This document shows, one piece after another, positions 1 through 7,077 of a DNA stretch of 64,000 bases. The notes beneath the pieces are model-generated. The model saw nothing but the letters and a program-made list of their open reading frames with translations, was not told the DNA's origin and did no database searches. A program made the translations under genes and the position numbers. This stretch comes from an uncultured Glaciecola sp. (GTDB taxonomy: Bacteria; Pseudomonadota; Gammaproteobacteria; Enterobacterales; Alteromonadaceae), in NCBI GenBank assembly GCA_947496235.1, contig CANMCE010000012.1, positions 1-64,000 on the forward strand. The letters are read 5' to 3'. How positions within the stretch are numbered: the first letter of the stretch is position 1; every line of letters starts with the position of its first letter.

Positions 1-201
1 GCCATTCGCTAGTAGTTAGCGTCTAATAACTAGATGTTAAAAGACGGTGATTTTCCTACAGAGGACTTTCACCTCATTAGTTCATGCCCATGCTGGGCGT
101 ACACAAGTCAAAGCACGCGGACTTAGTAAAGCTGTCACCTTTTTTGCGTGTGCAAAAAAGCCGCCAACTTCACCAAGCCGGTGTTTGAGGCGTTCTGTGC
201 C
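1..201. other. Structured non-coding left edge, possible end of a preceding cassette
   Basis: No convincing coding frame is seen here. The stretch contains a perfect hairpin (GCCCA at 86-90, TGGGC at 94-98) and ends in GCGTTC at 190-195, just before the first gene. That ending resembles the right core of an integron attC site. Unlike the two sites further right, no matching left core is found for this cassette, so the assignment is only suggestive. Confidence 0.3.
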
Positions 202-549
202 ATGTTAGTTCCTATTGAAGAGTTAGAAAGTCGCTGGTTAGAAATGGAGAATCCAATGGCCTTACTGCCACTGCTAGAATATTCATATCCAGAAGTATTA
301 GATAACATAAAAACGTCGAAAGTACTGTCTTCTGAGTTGTTAGAACAAGTTGTAGAGTATTCATTAAGATTTCCAAGCAGGCACTGGGCATTATCAGCAG
401 TTTTATGGATAGAAAATGGATTCGTTATCAATAGTGATATTTATGACGGTCTAATCCGAATATCCAAAGACAAAACGGATAGCCAAAGACTTAGGCATAA
501 AGCATTTGCGCAAGCTAATAGATGGAAACGCGGTGTTGGCATAAAATAA
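202..549 (+). CDS. Hypothetical protein, first cassette-like gene
   Basis: This is a 115-residue soluble protein of no family I recognise. It is rich in Leu and Glu, probably helical, has no signal peptide or membrane segment, and has a basic C-terminus. The frame stays open upstream to a GTG at 148, but that segment lies in the structured DNA that seems to end at GCGTTC (190-195), so the ATG at 202 is the better start. The gene is followed at once by an inverted-repeat block. The position suggests a mobile gene cassette. Function unknown. Confidence 0.5.
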   Translation: MLVPIEELESRWLEMENPMALLPLLEYSYPEVLDNIKTSKVLSSELLEQVVEYSLRFPSRHWALSAVLWIENGFVINSDIYDGLIRISKDKTDSQRLRHKAFAQANRWKRGVGIK

Positions 550-609
550 GTTAAATCATCGGAAAATCATTCGCGACGCTCGCGTTTTCCGCTGTTTAAA
601 GCGTTAGAA
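549..609 (+). repeat. attC-like site 1 (degenerate)
   Basis: Imperfect palindrome: CGGAAAA (560-566) pairs with TTTTCCG (585-591), and CGCGA (572-576) pairs with TCGCG (580-584), leaving TCATT unpaired on one arm. It ends in GCGTTAGAA, giving a right core GTTAGAA at 603-609. Extra-helical bases and a terminal GTT core are attC hallmarks, but no clear left core (RYYYAAC) is seen. Confidence 0.45.
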
Positions 610-626
610 GCACTGGAAGGTTCGAA

Positions 627-923
627 ATGTCGTTTTATAACATTAGTATTTTAAAACAAGCAGCGAAAACGTCGTTTATTCATGTTTCTTTATTAGTAGC
701 GTTGATTGGCATACCAATAGTATTTTTCAGGGATGGCCTTTCATTTGTTGAACAACTAATTTTATTTATAGGTTTACTAGTTTTCTTCTGGCTTGCTTAT
801 TTTTTGCTTTGTATTGCATTCCATCGATATAATTTACGTGATGAAGACAATCGAATAGCATATCTTGAGAAAAACGATATAGAAAAAGGAAAAGAAGTTG
901 GCTCATTATTGGAAGGTTGGTAG
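627..923 (+). CDS. Small two-helix membrane protein in a gene cassette
   Basis: A 98-residue protein with two hydrophobic segments (about residues 18-34 and 42-65), a short loop between them, and a charged C-terminal tail. No family recognised. A GGAAGG ribosome-binding site precedes the ATG. The gene begins 18 bases after the core GTTAGAA (603-609), and its 3' flank contains the exact reverse complement TTCTAAC (933-939). This is the relation expected between the two ends of one integron cassette. It is probably an inner-membrane protein of unknown role. Confidence 0.6.
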   Translation: MSFYNISILKQAAKTSFIHVSLLVALIGIPIVFFRDGLSFVEQLILFIGLLVFFWLAYFLLCIAFHRYNLRDEDNRIAYLEKNDIEKGKEVGSLLEGW

Positions 924-932
924 GTTAGGTGC

Positions 933-1022
933 TTCTAACAAGCCGATTAATTCATTTCCTTCGGTCATTGAGACACAGCTTCGGTTAGCGCCAAACCTGT
1001 GCTCAACAACGGAGCGTTAAGT
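933..1022 (+). repeat. attC-like recombination site 2
   Basis: Exactly 90 bases from left core TTCTAAC (933-939) to right core GTTAAGT (1016-1022). The inner stem pairs TTGAG (968-972) and CACAG (974-978) with CTGTG (997-1001) and CTCAA (1002-1006), leaving the A at 973 extra-helical. GGTT/AACC extends the fold. The left core is the reverse complement of GTTAGAA (603-609), which opens the same cassette. The right core fits the consensus GTTRRRY. Confidence 0.7.
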
Positions 1023-1035
1023 GTACGAGAGCCTC

Positions 1036-1371
1036 ATGCCAGGGAACATAATTTTTATCGCTTTCGCTGTAGTACTTGTGGTTGTGATCTCTCTCAAATT
1101 ATTGGGCTCTAAAATGGCGAGAACTCCTGTGGAAGTTGAAGATTTCCTCAAGCGCATGGAGGCAAGAGAAGTGGATGGTGCTGGCTGGGATCGATTCCTT
1201 AATATCCCCATCAAGGATAAGTTCCTAGACTCCATAAGAAAGAGGTGTGAGGTGCTCTGGGAATACGATGAGTTTCTTATGGAGAATGAAGATGGAGATT
1301 TCGTATTAAATGATAGGGGAGTTTCCGAAGTAAGAGGATTAATCGGTGAGTTGCGCCAGAGAAACACTTAA
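1036..1371 (+). CDS. Hypothetical protein with one N-terminal membrane helix, gene cassette
   Basis: A protein of 111 residues from the ATG at 1036. A GTG at 1021 would add five residues but lies inside the attC core. One hydrophobic helix at the N-terminus (about residues 5-22) is followed by a charged, helical cytoplasmic domain rich in Glu, Asp and Arg. I recognise no family. The stop codon lies inside the left core ACTTAAC (1366-1372), which is the exact reverse complement of GTTAAGT that opens the cassette. This supports an integron gene cassette of about 430 bp. Confidence 0.6.
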   Translation: MPGNIIFIAFAVVLVVVISLKLLGSKMARTPVEVEDFLKRMEAREVDGAGWDRFLNIPIKDKFLDSIRKRCEVLWEYDEFLMENEDGDFVLNDRGVSEVRGLIGELRQRNT

Positions 1372-1455
1372 CAAATCAATCAATGTCGCCTCACGGCTGG
1401 ACCTGCACTCCGCGGCTTCGCCGCTGCGCTCCGACCCATTATTGAGGCGTTTTTT
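1366..1455 (+). repeat. attC-like recombination site 3
   Basis: Exactly 90 bases from left core ACTTAAC (1366-1372) to GTTTTTT (1449-1455). TCAAT-C-AATG (1376-1385) pairs with CATTATTGA (1437-1445), leaving the C at 1381 extra-helical as in true attC arms. The apex has GCGGC-TTC-GCCGC. The left core matches the core GTTAAGT at 1016-1022. The right core is atypical because it is all T. Confidence 0.68.
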
Positions 1456-1467
1456 GTCAGGGAAGTC

Positions 1468-1782
1468 ATGAAGAATTTTCAAAAATATGTCGTTTTCTCT
1501 TTAGCTACATTCGTAATTTTTCTTTCAGGTGCGTTAGCCGGAATTTTCTACAAAGACTTTGACATGCTTTGTGAATCACCAAGTCCGCATGTTTTGTTGT
1601 CCGATATGATTTCTGAAGAGGGTATAGTTTTTCCGAAAGGAACAATTGTACCGCTTAAATCATGTGCTTACAGACAACGGTTTGACTGGGAGTTTGCTAT
1701 AGATGTATCTGTTAATTTGGAAGTTGCGGAGGATACCAGCAAATCAGAGTATGGCTTTTCTGTGCTTGAAGAGGTTGAATGA
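1468..1782 (+). CDS. Hypothetical membrane-anchored or secreted protein
   Basis: 104 residues. The N-terminus (about residues 9-28) is a hydrophobic segment that reads as an uncleaved anchor or a signal peptide. The rest is polar, with two Cys residues (near 34 and 63) that could form a disulphide. No family recognised. The ATG has a good AGGGA ribosome-binding site. It starts 13 bases after the third attC-like site, but no closing core matching GTTTTTT is found downstream, so it may be the last cassette or ordinary flanking DNA. The next frame follows within 7 bases, which suggests co-transcription. Confidence 0.55.
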   Translation: MKNFQKYVVFSLATFVIFLSGALAGIFYKDFDMLCESPSPHVLLSDMISEEGIVFPKGTIVPLKSCAYRQRFDWEFAIDVSVNLEVAEDTSKSEYGFSVLEEVE

Positions 1783-1788
1783 AATATT

Positions 1789-2160
1789 TTGAAGCGTTCT
1801 TTGCCTGACGAAATGCTGAGGGTTGGTTTAATATTATTAGCCTTGATTTCCACGATAATTGCATATGAATTACATGCAAACTTTTTGTTTTCTGATGTAA
1901 TTGGCGCAATTTACAATAGTATTGCTAAGCTATTTACTGAAGAACAAGGTGTGGTTGCAAAACCAGCGGGCGTTGCTTTATACGATGAAGATTTTGCTGT
2001 ATTGCATGTAGCGTTTAATTTTCTGGTTATTGTGGTAACCCTAGTCAAAGAAAGACCCTCATTTTCTAACATAAACATCAGAAGGAAATCAGCATGGTAT
2101 ATTGCACTATTGGTGTGTCTATTTGTGTTGAATATTCAGCTTCTGCTATGGCAGTATTAA
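1789..2160 (+). CDS. Hypothetical multi-helix membrane protein
   Basis: A protein of 123 residues if started at the TTG at 1789, or 115 from the ATG at 1813. Neither start has a strong ribosome-binding site. Three hydrophobic segments are visible (about 11-33, 69-86 and 100-118), so it is an inner-membrane protein. No family recognised. It follows the preceding gene almost directly and may be translated with it. Function unknown. Confidence 0.5.
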   Translation: MKRSLPDEMLRVGLILLALISTIIAYELHANFLFSDVIGAIYNSIAKLFTEEQGVVAKPAGVALYDEDFAVLHVAFNFLVIVVTLVKERPSFSNINIRRKSAWYIALLVCLFVLNIQLLLWQY

Positions 2161-2250
2161 AGAGTATTAGTGTGCAAACACCTTACAATAGATTTATGTC
2201 GCTTTACTGTGACATATCGCCTGCAGACCCTATATGACAAAGAGTAGACT

Positions 2251-2547
2251 TTGATTCAAATTGTTTTACAAAGTATTTTTTACATTGGATTCAGCTTTAT
2301 TTGTTTTGCACTTATTCCTGTCATAGCCTGGAGGAAGACTAAAAATAAACTGTTTGTACTAATTCAAACAGGTATTGCTGCAATGTGGTTGACCATGCTC
2401 ATTTCATACTTCACTGATATACCAGAAGGTGAAAGTGGTTTTGTTATCGTTGGGATGCTGTTTGTTTGGCCGATTTTTTGTATCGTAACTCAGTTAATAT
2501 TCTCTGGTGTATATTGGATAGTTAATAGAGTATTTATAGTTAGATGA
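2251..2547 (+). CDS. Hypothetical three-helix membrane protein
   Basis: 98 residues with three hydrophobic segments (about 4-26, 34-54 and 64-94), starting at a TTG with AAGAG upstream. I recognise no family. It continues the series of small membrane proteins on this strand. Its stop codon overlaps the start of a further small frame in an ATGA arrangement, which often marks translational coupling. Confidence 0.5.
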   Translation: MIQIVLQSIFYIGFSFICFALIPVIAWRKTKNKLFVLIQTGIAAMWLTMLISYFTDIPEGESGFVIVGMLFVWPIFCIVTQLIFSGVYWIVNRVFIVR

Positions 2548-2723
2548 TTGCGCATAAACCGGACTCTTTAGACATTATAGATTTAGTTAAAAAGGTAATT
2601 TTGTATCTTCATATGACAAGTCTGTTAACCAGTTTTTGTCAAGAGCTGCCAAAATCAGTAATGAAAAGTGTTATATTTCTTGAAAAACTTTGTGCTAAAT
2701 CAGTTGAACTACAAAATAAGTGA
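2544..2723 (+). CDS. Possible small protein coupled to the preceding gene
   Basis: A 59-residue open frame that begins at an ATG overlapping the previous stop (ATGA at 2544-2547) and ends at TGA. The product would be helical and Leu/Lys/Val-rich with two Cys, with no signal peptide and no recognised family. The only support is the coupled start and the unbroken frame across a gap that otherwise holds no gene. Confidence 0.35.
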   Translation: MIAHKPDSLDIIDLVKKVILYLHMTSLLTSFCQELPKSVMKSVIFLEKLCAKSVELQNK

Positions 2724-2795
2724 ATCTATGCAGCGTTGATGCTGACGCTTGTTGGTTTGGCTCAGCCTTTGGATATAACAATATTATTATGGTGT

Positions 2796-2933
2796 ATGAA
2801 AAAGTTTAAACATATTGTTTGCTTTTTTTTCCTTATATTAACTTTGCTCTTTCCTGTGAACTCTCTATCGAGGTTCATTTATACAAAACATTATGTTGTA
2901 CGCGTCGAATTTGGAGAACTTTTGTGTTGTTAA
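2796..2933 (+). CDS. Possible small hydrophobic ORF ahead of the DUF2314 gene
   Basis: A 45-residue frame with a lysine-rich start and a strong hydrophobic stretch resembling a signal peptide (about residues 5-24). It overlaps the next start by ten bases. The frame is open further upstream, to a TTG-like start near 2736. No clear ribosome-binding site is seen. It could be a leader that couples translation to the next gene, or chance. Confidence 0.25.
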   Translation: MKKFKHIVCFFFLILTLLFPVNSLSRFIYTKHYVVRVEFGELLCC

Positions 2934-4234
2934 AGAAAATCACTATCTTATTGATTTTGGGATTCTCCGCAGCTGACATATCCTATGCCTCTAATTCTGG
3001 TCCTGATATTAGATACAGGTCGATAGTCTATTTTTTCCCAAGCAAACAAGAAATAGATATTTCAGCCCTAAAAAACGAGTTTAAGAGCTTTGAGCTAGTC
3101 GAACAACTTCCAAATGTAACAGATAGCCCAGTCGTTTCAGTCTCTGTCATTAATGACGTTGAAAACTCATTTCCGGTCCCTGATTTAAGCTATTTAGCTT
3201 ATTTTGGAAGAGGATTAGATAAGCAACAAGCTAATCAGATTCAAAAATCAAACTTAGCCTTAGTAATCGATGTCGCCTATCCGGTGAGCTTGACCTTTGA
3301 TGGGTTAAAAGATGCAACTATCTCAGTGTTTAATTTTGCCAACGTTTCAGATGGATTAATTTGGGATTCTGAAACTCGAGAGTTATATACGCCTGAAGCA
3401 TGGAAAGTGAAAAGAATAGATTCTTGGATAGATAATATTCCTGAAATTGAAGATCATACTGTCATTCATGCTTATCAAAATAACGAAGGCGTTAGAGCAA
3501 TTACATTGGGGATGGCTAAATTTGGTTTGCCTGATATTGTAGTGAATGATTTTTCTTGGTCATTGAATCAATCTATGGGCAATTTAATTAATCTCGTGGC
3601 TCAATCTTTAGCCGAAGGGTTAGTCCCAGACGAACAAGGCTATCTTTTACTGAATATAAAAGAGTTAAAAAATATTCAGTACAAAAGTGAGTTACTTGCG
3701 ACATTAAAAGATAACGCCGAAACTAAGGTCAAAATTCAAATAGGGGATGGTAAATGGGAAGATGGAGACCCATATAACTATATCATTGAGTTATTATTTG
3801 ATGATTTTGATGGTGCCTCATTGTCTGAAAAACATGAATCCATGCTCTCTAGTTTGTTCGGATGGGAAGACAAAATATCCTATGTACAGCATAATCAAGA
3901 GATTGAAGCTGCAAGCGAAAGAGCTAAAAGAAAACTTAATAGTTTGAGAGATGATTTTAATTCGGGTTTAAGCCCCGGTGAATTTATCCAGGTTAAAGCT
4001 CCATTTACCGATCTTGATGGAGGGAATGAGTGGATGTGGGTTGAAGTTCAATCTTGGAAAGGCAATGTTTTACAAGGACTTCTTAAAAATGAACCTCGAA
4101 ATATTCCAGATTTAAAAGGTGGAGCTAAAGTAACAGTGAATCAAGCAGATGTATTTGACTATATTAGGTACTACCCTGATGGCACCATGGATGGAAATGA
4201 AACAGGTGCTCTAATTAGGAAGTATCAAAGATAG
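2924..4234 (+). CDS. Secreted DUF2314-domain protein
   Basis: The GTG at 2924 gives 436 residues. The frame is open 105 bases further upstream, but only this start has a good site (GGAG, 7 bases away) and opens directly into a signal peptide with a cleavage region near Ala-Ser-Asn. The middle (about 25-320) is not recognised. The C-terminal 110 residues match DUF2314: F-x-Q-V-K-A-P-F, then D-G-G-N-E-W-M-W-V-E-V, then a Gly-rich turn and N-x-P. DUF2314 proteins have no established function. A periplasmic or exported location is inferred. It is one of the longest genes of the accessory region and lies among small membrane proteins. Confidence 0.7.
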   Translation: MLLKKITILLILGFSAADISYASNSGPDIRYRSIVYFFPSKQEIDISALKNEFKSFELVEQLPNVTDSPVVSVSVINDVENSFPVPDLSYLAYFGRGLDKQQANQIQKSNLALVIDVAYPVSLTFDGLKDATISVFNFANVSDGLIWDSETRELYTPEAWKVKRIDSWIDNIPEIEDHTVIHAYQNNEGVRAITLGMAKFGLPDIVVNDFSWSLNQSMGNLINLVAQSLAEGLVPDEQGYLLLNIKELKNIQYKSELLATLKDNAETKVKIQIGDGKWEDGDPYNYIIELLFDDFDGASLSEKHESMLSSLFGWEDKISYVQHNQEIEAASERAKRKLNSLRDDFNSGLSPGEFIQVKAPFTDLDGGNEWMWVEVQSWKGNVLQGLLKNEPRNIPDLKGGAKVTVNQADVFDYIRYYPDGTMDGNETGALIRKYQR

Positions 4235-4311
4235 GTATAACATAATTATGGAAATAGAGGTTGGCTTGTCTTACATTAGTTAAAAACAACTTTAAGTTTG
4301 AAGGGCATTCA

Positions 4312-4590
4312 ATGAAAAAAACGATTATCGCGTTTTCACCTCATAAAACAGCATTGACTGTAGCTAGCGTTTTAGCTGTATTGTCTCTTATCTTTCTAAT
4401 CCCCTCGTTCTTATTTCTCGCTTCTGTTGGTCAAGGTGCGAGTATAGGAGCCATGCTTTTTTTAGGGCCAATTTTATATTTTGTATTTGGCTATATTTCG
4501 ACTGCGCTGGGAGCCATTATTTATAATAAAGTTGCTAAAAATACCGGTGGGATTCAAGTTACGATTAAAACGGAAGATGATGATTTGTAA
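4312..4590 (+). CDS. Small membrane protein resembling DUF3566
   Basis: 92 residues from the ATG at 4312, preceded by GAAGGG. The frame opens earlier, at 4261, but without a ribosome-binding site. Two hydrophobic helices (about 15-39 and 43-66) are followed by a tail with Y-N-K-V-A-K-N-T-G-G-I and a short acidic end. That helix-tail pattern (YN..A...GGI.V) resembles the DUF3566 membrane family. No function is established. Terminator and operon limits are not obvious. Confidence 0.55.
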   Translation: MKKTIIAFSPHKTALTVASVLAVLSLIFLIPSFLFLASVGQGASIGAMLFLGPILYFVFGYISTALGAIIYNKVAKNTGGIQVTIKTEDDDL

Positions 4591-4650
4591 AAAAATCGAT
4601 AAAATCTACATCAGGTTACTTCAGTCTTTTCACCTGGATAGGGGGCATTA

Positions 4651-4932
4651 ATGAATGAATGGAAACCCTTTTTGCAACGGCACAAAGATGGCAGTATCTG
4701 GGCCAAAGGACAAGTATCCGGAAACACACCTGTTGGTTATTGGGAGTGGTTTCGCAAGTCCGGCACTATAAGCCGATCTGGCCATTTTGAAGATGGCATT
4801 CAAGTTGGAGACTGGACTACCTATGATAAAGACGGGAAGGTATACAAAGTTACGACTTTCAAACCAAAACAAGATGCCGAAAAAGCTGAGGTTGATCTTA
4901 GTAAAAACCAAGTAGATGAAGGGAAAATATAA
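4651..4932 (+). CDS. Small MORN-repeat-like protein (YwqK-type)
   Basis: 93 residues. The first 60 hold MORN-variant repeats: G-x-x-x-x-x-G-Q-V-S-G-N-x-P-V-G-Y-W-E-W-F, then G-H-F-E-D-G-I-Q-V-G-D-W, as in the 'toxin-antitoxin system YwqK family antitoxin' group. The C-terminus is Lys/Asp/Glu-rich. No signal peptide is present, so it is probably cytoplasmic. The family label comes from other genomes; no partner toxin is visible beside it, so a toxin-antitoxin role should not be assumed. ATG start with GGATAGGGGG upstream. Confidence 0.65.
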   Translation: MNEWKPFLQRHKDGSIWAKGQVSGNTPVGYWEWFRKSGTISRSGHFEDGIQVGDWTTYDKDGKVYKVTTFKPKQDAEKAEVDLSKNQVDEGKI

Positions 4933-5020
4933 TATGTTGCCAAAAACGCAATGATCGCGCCATTGCGTGTTCGCCAACACAAGCGGCAGTAGCCGATTAA
5001 TTAGAAAAAGGATTTATTTA

Positions 5021-5461
5021 ATGTCTAAGTTGTTAGAAGGTTTATTTTGGGGCGTTGGTTTTGCGATTGGTACTTTGAGCATTGTTATTATTTACACTTT
5101 CACAATTCATACAGAGCTAGAAAATTCTTTACAGAAATCACTCCAAGATACCTTGTATTATGAGCTGTCCACCTTTATTGAAACTATGGATATTCAAGTA
5201 CTGGAAATTAAATTAGTTGATGAGTCACTGATTATCTCTTCGAAAATGAAGAATCTTGGTGATACACCTCCAAATTCAGGGTTTTCTTTAAGATACAGTC
5301 TGTTTGACAGCAACAACGAATTTATAGGCAATTGTGAAGGTGATTTTCCTAAAGTACATTCAAGTGAAGATTTCTTATACCTGACCACTATCTGCGACAC
5401 AAAATATTTATCTACATTAGAAGTAAATAAAGCAACAATATCGGTATTGCGAGAATACTAG
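5021..5461 (+). CDS. Hypothetical single-span membrane protein
   Basis: 146 residues from the ATG at 5021, which follows an AAAGGA ribosome-binding site. The frame is open from 4967 but that part overlaps a hairpin-rich spacer. One N-terminal transmembrane helix (about 7-28) is followed by a soluble extracytoplasmic domain that looks beta-rich and has two Cys residues (in N-C-E-G and T-I-C-D-T), possibly a disulphide. No family recognised. Confidence 0.55.
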   Translation: MSKLLEGLFWGVGFAIGTLSIVIIYTFTIHTELENSLQKSLQDTLYYELSTFIETMDIQVLEIKLVDESLIISSKMKNLGDTPPNSGFSLRYSLFDSNNEFIGNCEGDFPKVHSSEDFLYLTTICDTKYLSTLEVNKATISVLREY

Positions 5462-5550
5462 CCTATAATCAATTGGAAGACTGTTGATCTATAAAGAAAT
5501 GCAGCTTCCAGTAAAGTATTACTTTAACAATATTAATGTAGGATTCCGAT

Positions 5551-5790
5551 ATGAAAACTATGACTTGTAAGCAACTAGGCGGAGCTTGTGATATGGCATT
5601 TCATGCTCAAACATTCGATGAAATGGCCGAGCTTAGTAAGCAACATGGTATAGAGATGTTTAATAAAAATGATTCGGCTCATCTAGCGGCAATGCAAAAA
5701 ATGCAAGTGCTGATGAAAGATCCACAACAGATGCAAGATTGGTTTGAAGCGAGAAAACGAGAATTCGAATCACTTCCCGAAAACACCTAA
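5551..5790 (+). CDS. DUF1059 domain-containing protein
   Basis: 79 residues matching DUF1059 over the whole length: M-K-T-M-T-C-K-Q-L-G-G-A-C-D at the start, F-H-A-Q-T-F-D-E-M, then H-G-I-E-M-F. The family is a small cytoplasmic protein with two conserved Cys near the N-terminus. Its function is unknown. A clear ATG start is seen. It is flanked by intergenic spacers, so it is probably a single-gene transcript. About 220 bases of AT-rich DNA without a supported gene follow. Confidence 0.85.
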   Translation: MKTMTCKQLGGACDMAFHAQTFDEMAELSKQHGIEMFNKNDSAHLAAMQKMQVLMKDPQQMQDWFEARKREFESLPENT

Positions 5791-6074
5791 TTTTTAAAAT
5801 TTACAAAACAGAACAATTGTAATTGGCATTGATTCAAATTTAGGGCATTCTGATCACAAGCATTTACCCGTATATTTAACGAATTTTTTATTTTTGCGGT
5901 GAAGGACTTCTAAAGTTATTACAAGAAAACGACAGATTTAGATGTAATTTTTAATGGACAAAGTGACGCTATGAATTTCCCCAACGGCTACACTATTCAA
6001 CGATTTATGGCAGTTTGAATCACGAAAGGTTTATCTTCCAAAAAGAGTTGTTATTTGAAGGAGAAATATCCCCA

Positions 6075-6815
6075 ATGCCTTTTTTTATTCTCTCAATATT
6101 GATTCAAGTGGCCTTGGTCATCCATGTGGTAAAAACTGGTAGAAACACCACTTGGATATGGATAGTTGTTATGTTGCCGGTAGCAGGGTCAATCGCTTAT
6201 TTCATATTAGAAGTGCTCCCCGAACTCACTAATAGCCGCGCTGGAAGAAACGCAGGACGCAAAGTGGGGGCTGTTATCAATCCCAATAAAGGATTTAATC
6301 AAGCCGCACATAATTTTTCGGTGTCTGGTACAGTCGATAATACTAAGCGTCTAGCAGATGAGTGCATGGCAAAAGGACTTTATTCAGATGCTAAAACTCT
6401 GTATGAAAAATGTCTGGTTGGCATACATGCCAAAGATCCATCGGCAATGGTTGGGTTAGCAAATGCTGAGTTTATGCTTGGTCATTATGCAAAGACAAAG
6501 ACGCTATTGGATGATCTAATTGCAAGCAATCCCAATTACAAAAATCAAGATGCACATTTACTTTACGCTAGAACTCTTGAAGCCCTTGATGAAGTAACTG
6601 GTGCATTACATGAATACGAAGTCTTACATGACTATTTCTCAGGCCCAGAAGCCTCTTTTTATTACGCGTTGTTTCTAAAAAAGCAGAATCAAAAAGAAAC
6701 TGCCAATGAGATATTTAGTCAAATAATTAATAAAGCCAAGATGTCAGGAAAGCACTATTCCTCTTTACACAAAGACATTTTAAAACGGGCTAAGAATGAG
6801 CTTGCAGCAAATTAA
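6075..6815 (+). CDS. PLDc_N-type membrane domain fused to tetratricopeptide repeats
   Basis: 246 residues from the ATG at 6075, preceded by GAAGGAG. A TTG at 6015 would add 20 residues. The N-terminus has two membrane helices (about 3-17 and 25-45) with the pattern of the PLDc_N domain found before cardiolipin synthases (R-N-T-T-W-I-W-I-x-x-M-L-P-V-x-G-x-I-x-Y). No phospholipase catalytic HKD motif follows. A soluble part (about 85-240) carries TPR-like helix pairs. It probably sits in the inner membrane with its repeats in the cytoplasm as a protein-binding platform. The partner is unknown. Confidence 0.65.
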   Translation: MPFFILSILIQVALVIHVVKTGRNTTWIWIVVMLPVAGSIAYFILEVLPELTNSRAGRNAGRKVGAVINPNKGFNQAAHNFSVSGTVDNTKRLADECMAKGLYSDAKTLYEKCLVGIHAKDPSAMVGLANAEFMLGHYAKTKTLLDDLIASNPNYKNQDAHLLYARTLEALDEVTGALHEYEVLHDYFSGPEASFYYALFLKKQNQKETANEIFSQIINKAKMSGKHYSSLHKDILKRAKNELAAN

Positions 6816-6916
6816 ATAATGGCACCTTATGTTAGCTAATAGCTATTTGTTCAATCTGCAAATTTAAAATTTGAAAGTAAAATTTCTAACAAGAAAACTC
6901 CAAAGGAAACCGGCTT

Positions 6917-7018
6917 ATGATGGAACCAGTTAAAAGGGTAATTAGTGATTCTTCAAACCCCATTGCTGGTAGTATCAAATACGATAAATCTAATTGTCAG
7001 CAATCCTTAAACGATTAG
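6917..7018 (+). CDS. Possible small ORF (33 residues)
   Basis: A short frame with tandem ATGs and AAAGGAAA a few bases upstream, ending in TAG. The product is polar and has no recognised relatives. It lies in the 260-base spacer before the acetyltransferase pair. Only the ribosome-binding site supports it. Confidence 0.25.
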   Translation: MMEPVKRVISDSSNPIAGSIKYDKSNCQQSLND

Positions 7019-7077
7019 TCTAAGCACATAAAAATGGGGTAGACTTCATCGCGTTTAAAAATTAAAAGGCAAAATGA

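Noticed and set aside
135-431. Minus-strand frame opposite the first cassette gene
   Set aside because: Low-complexity Ser/Asn-rich translation, a typical antisense shadow of the plus-strand frame.
1017-1367. Minus-strand frame opposite the third gene
   Set aside because: Covers the attC core and mirrors the plus-strand gene. No ribosome-binding site or protein-like composition.
4651-5461. Toxin-antitoxin pair formed by the MORN-like protein and its neighbour
   Set aside because: The YwqK 'antitoxin' label is a family name only. The neighbour is a single-span membrane protein of unknown type and the pair lacks tight coupling.
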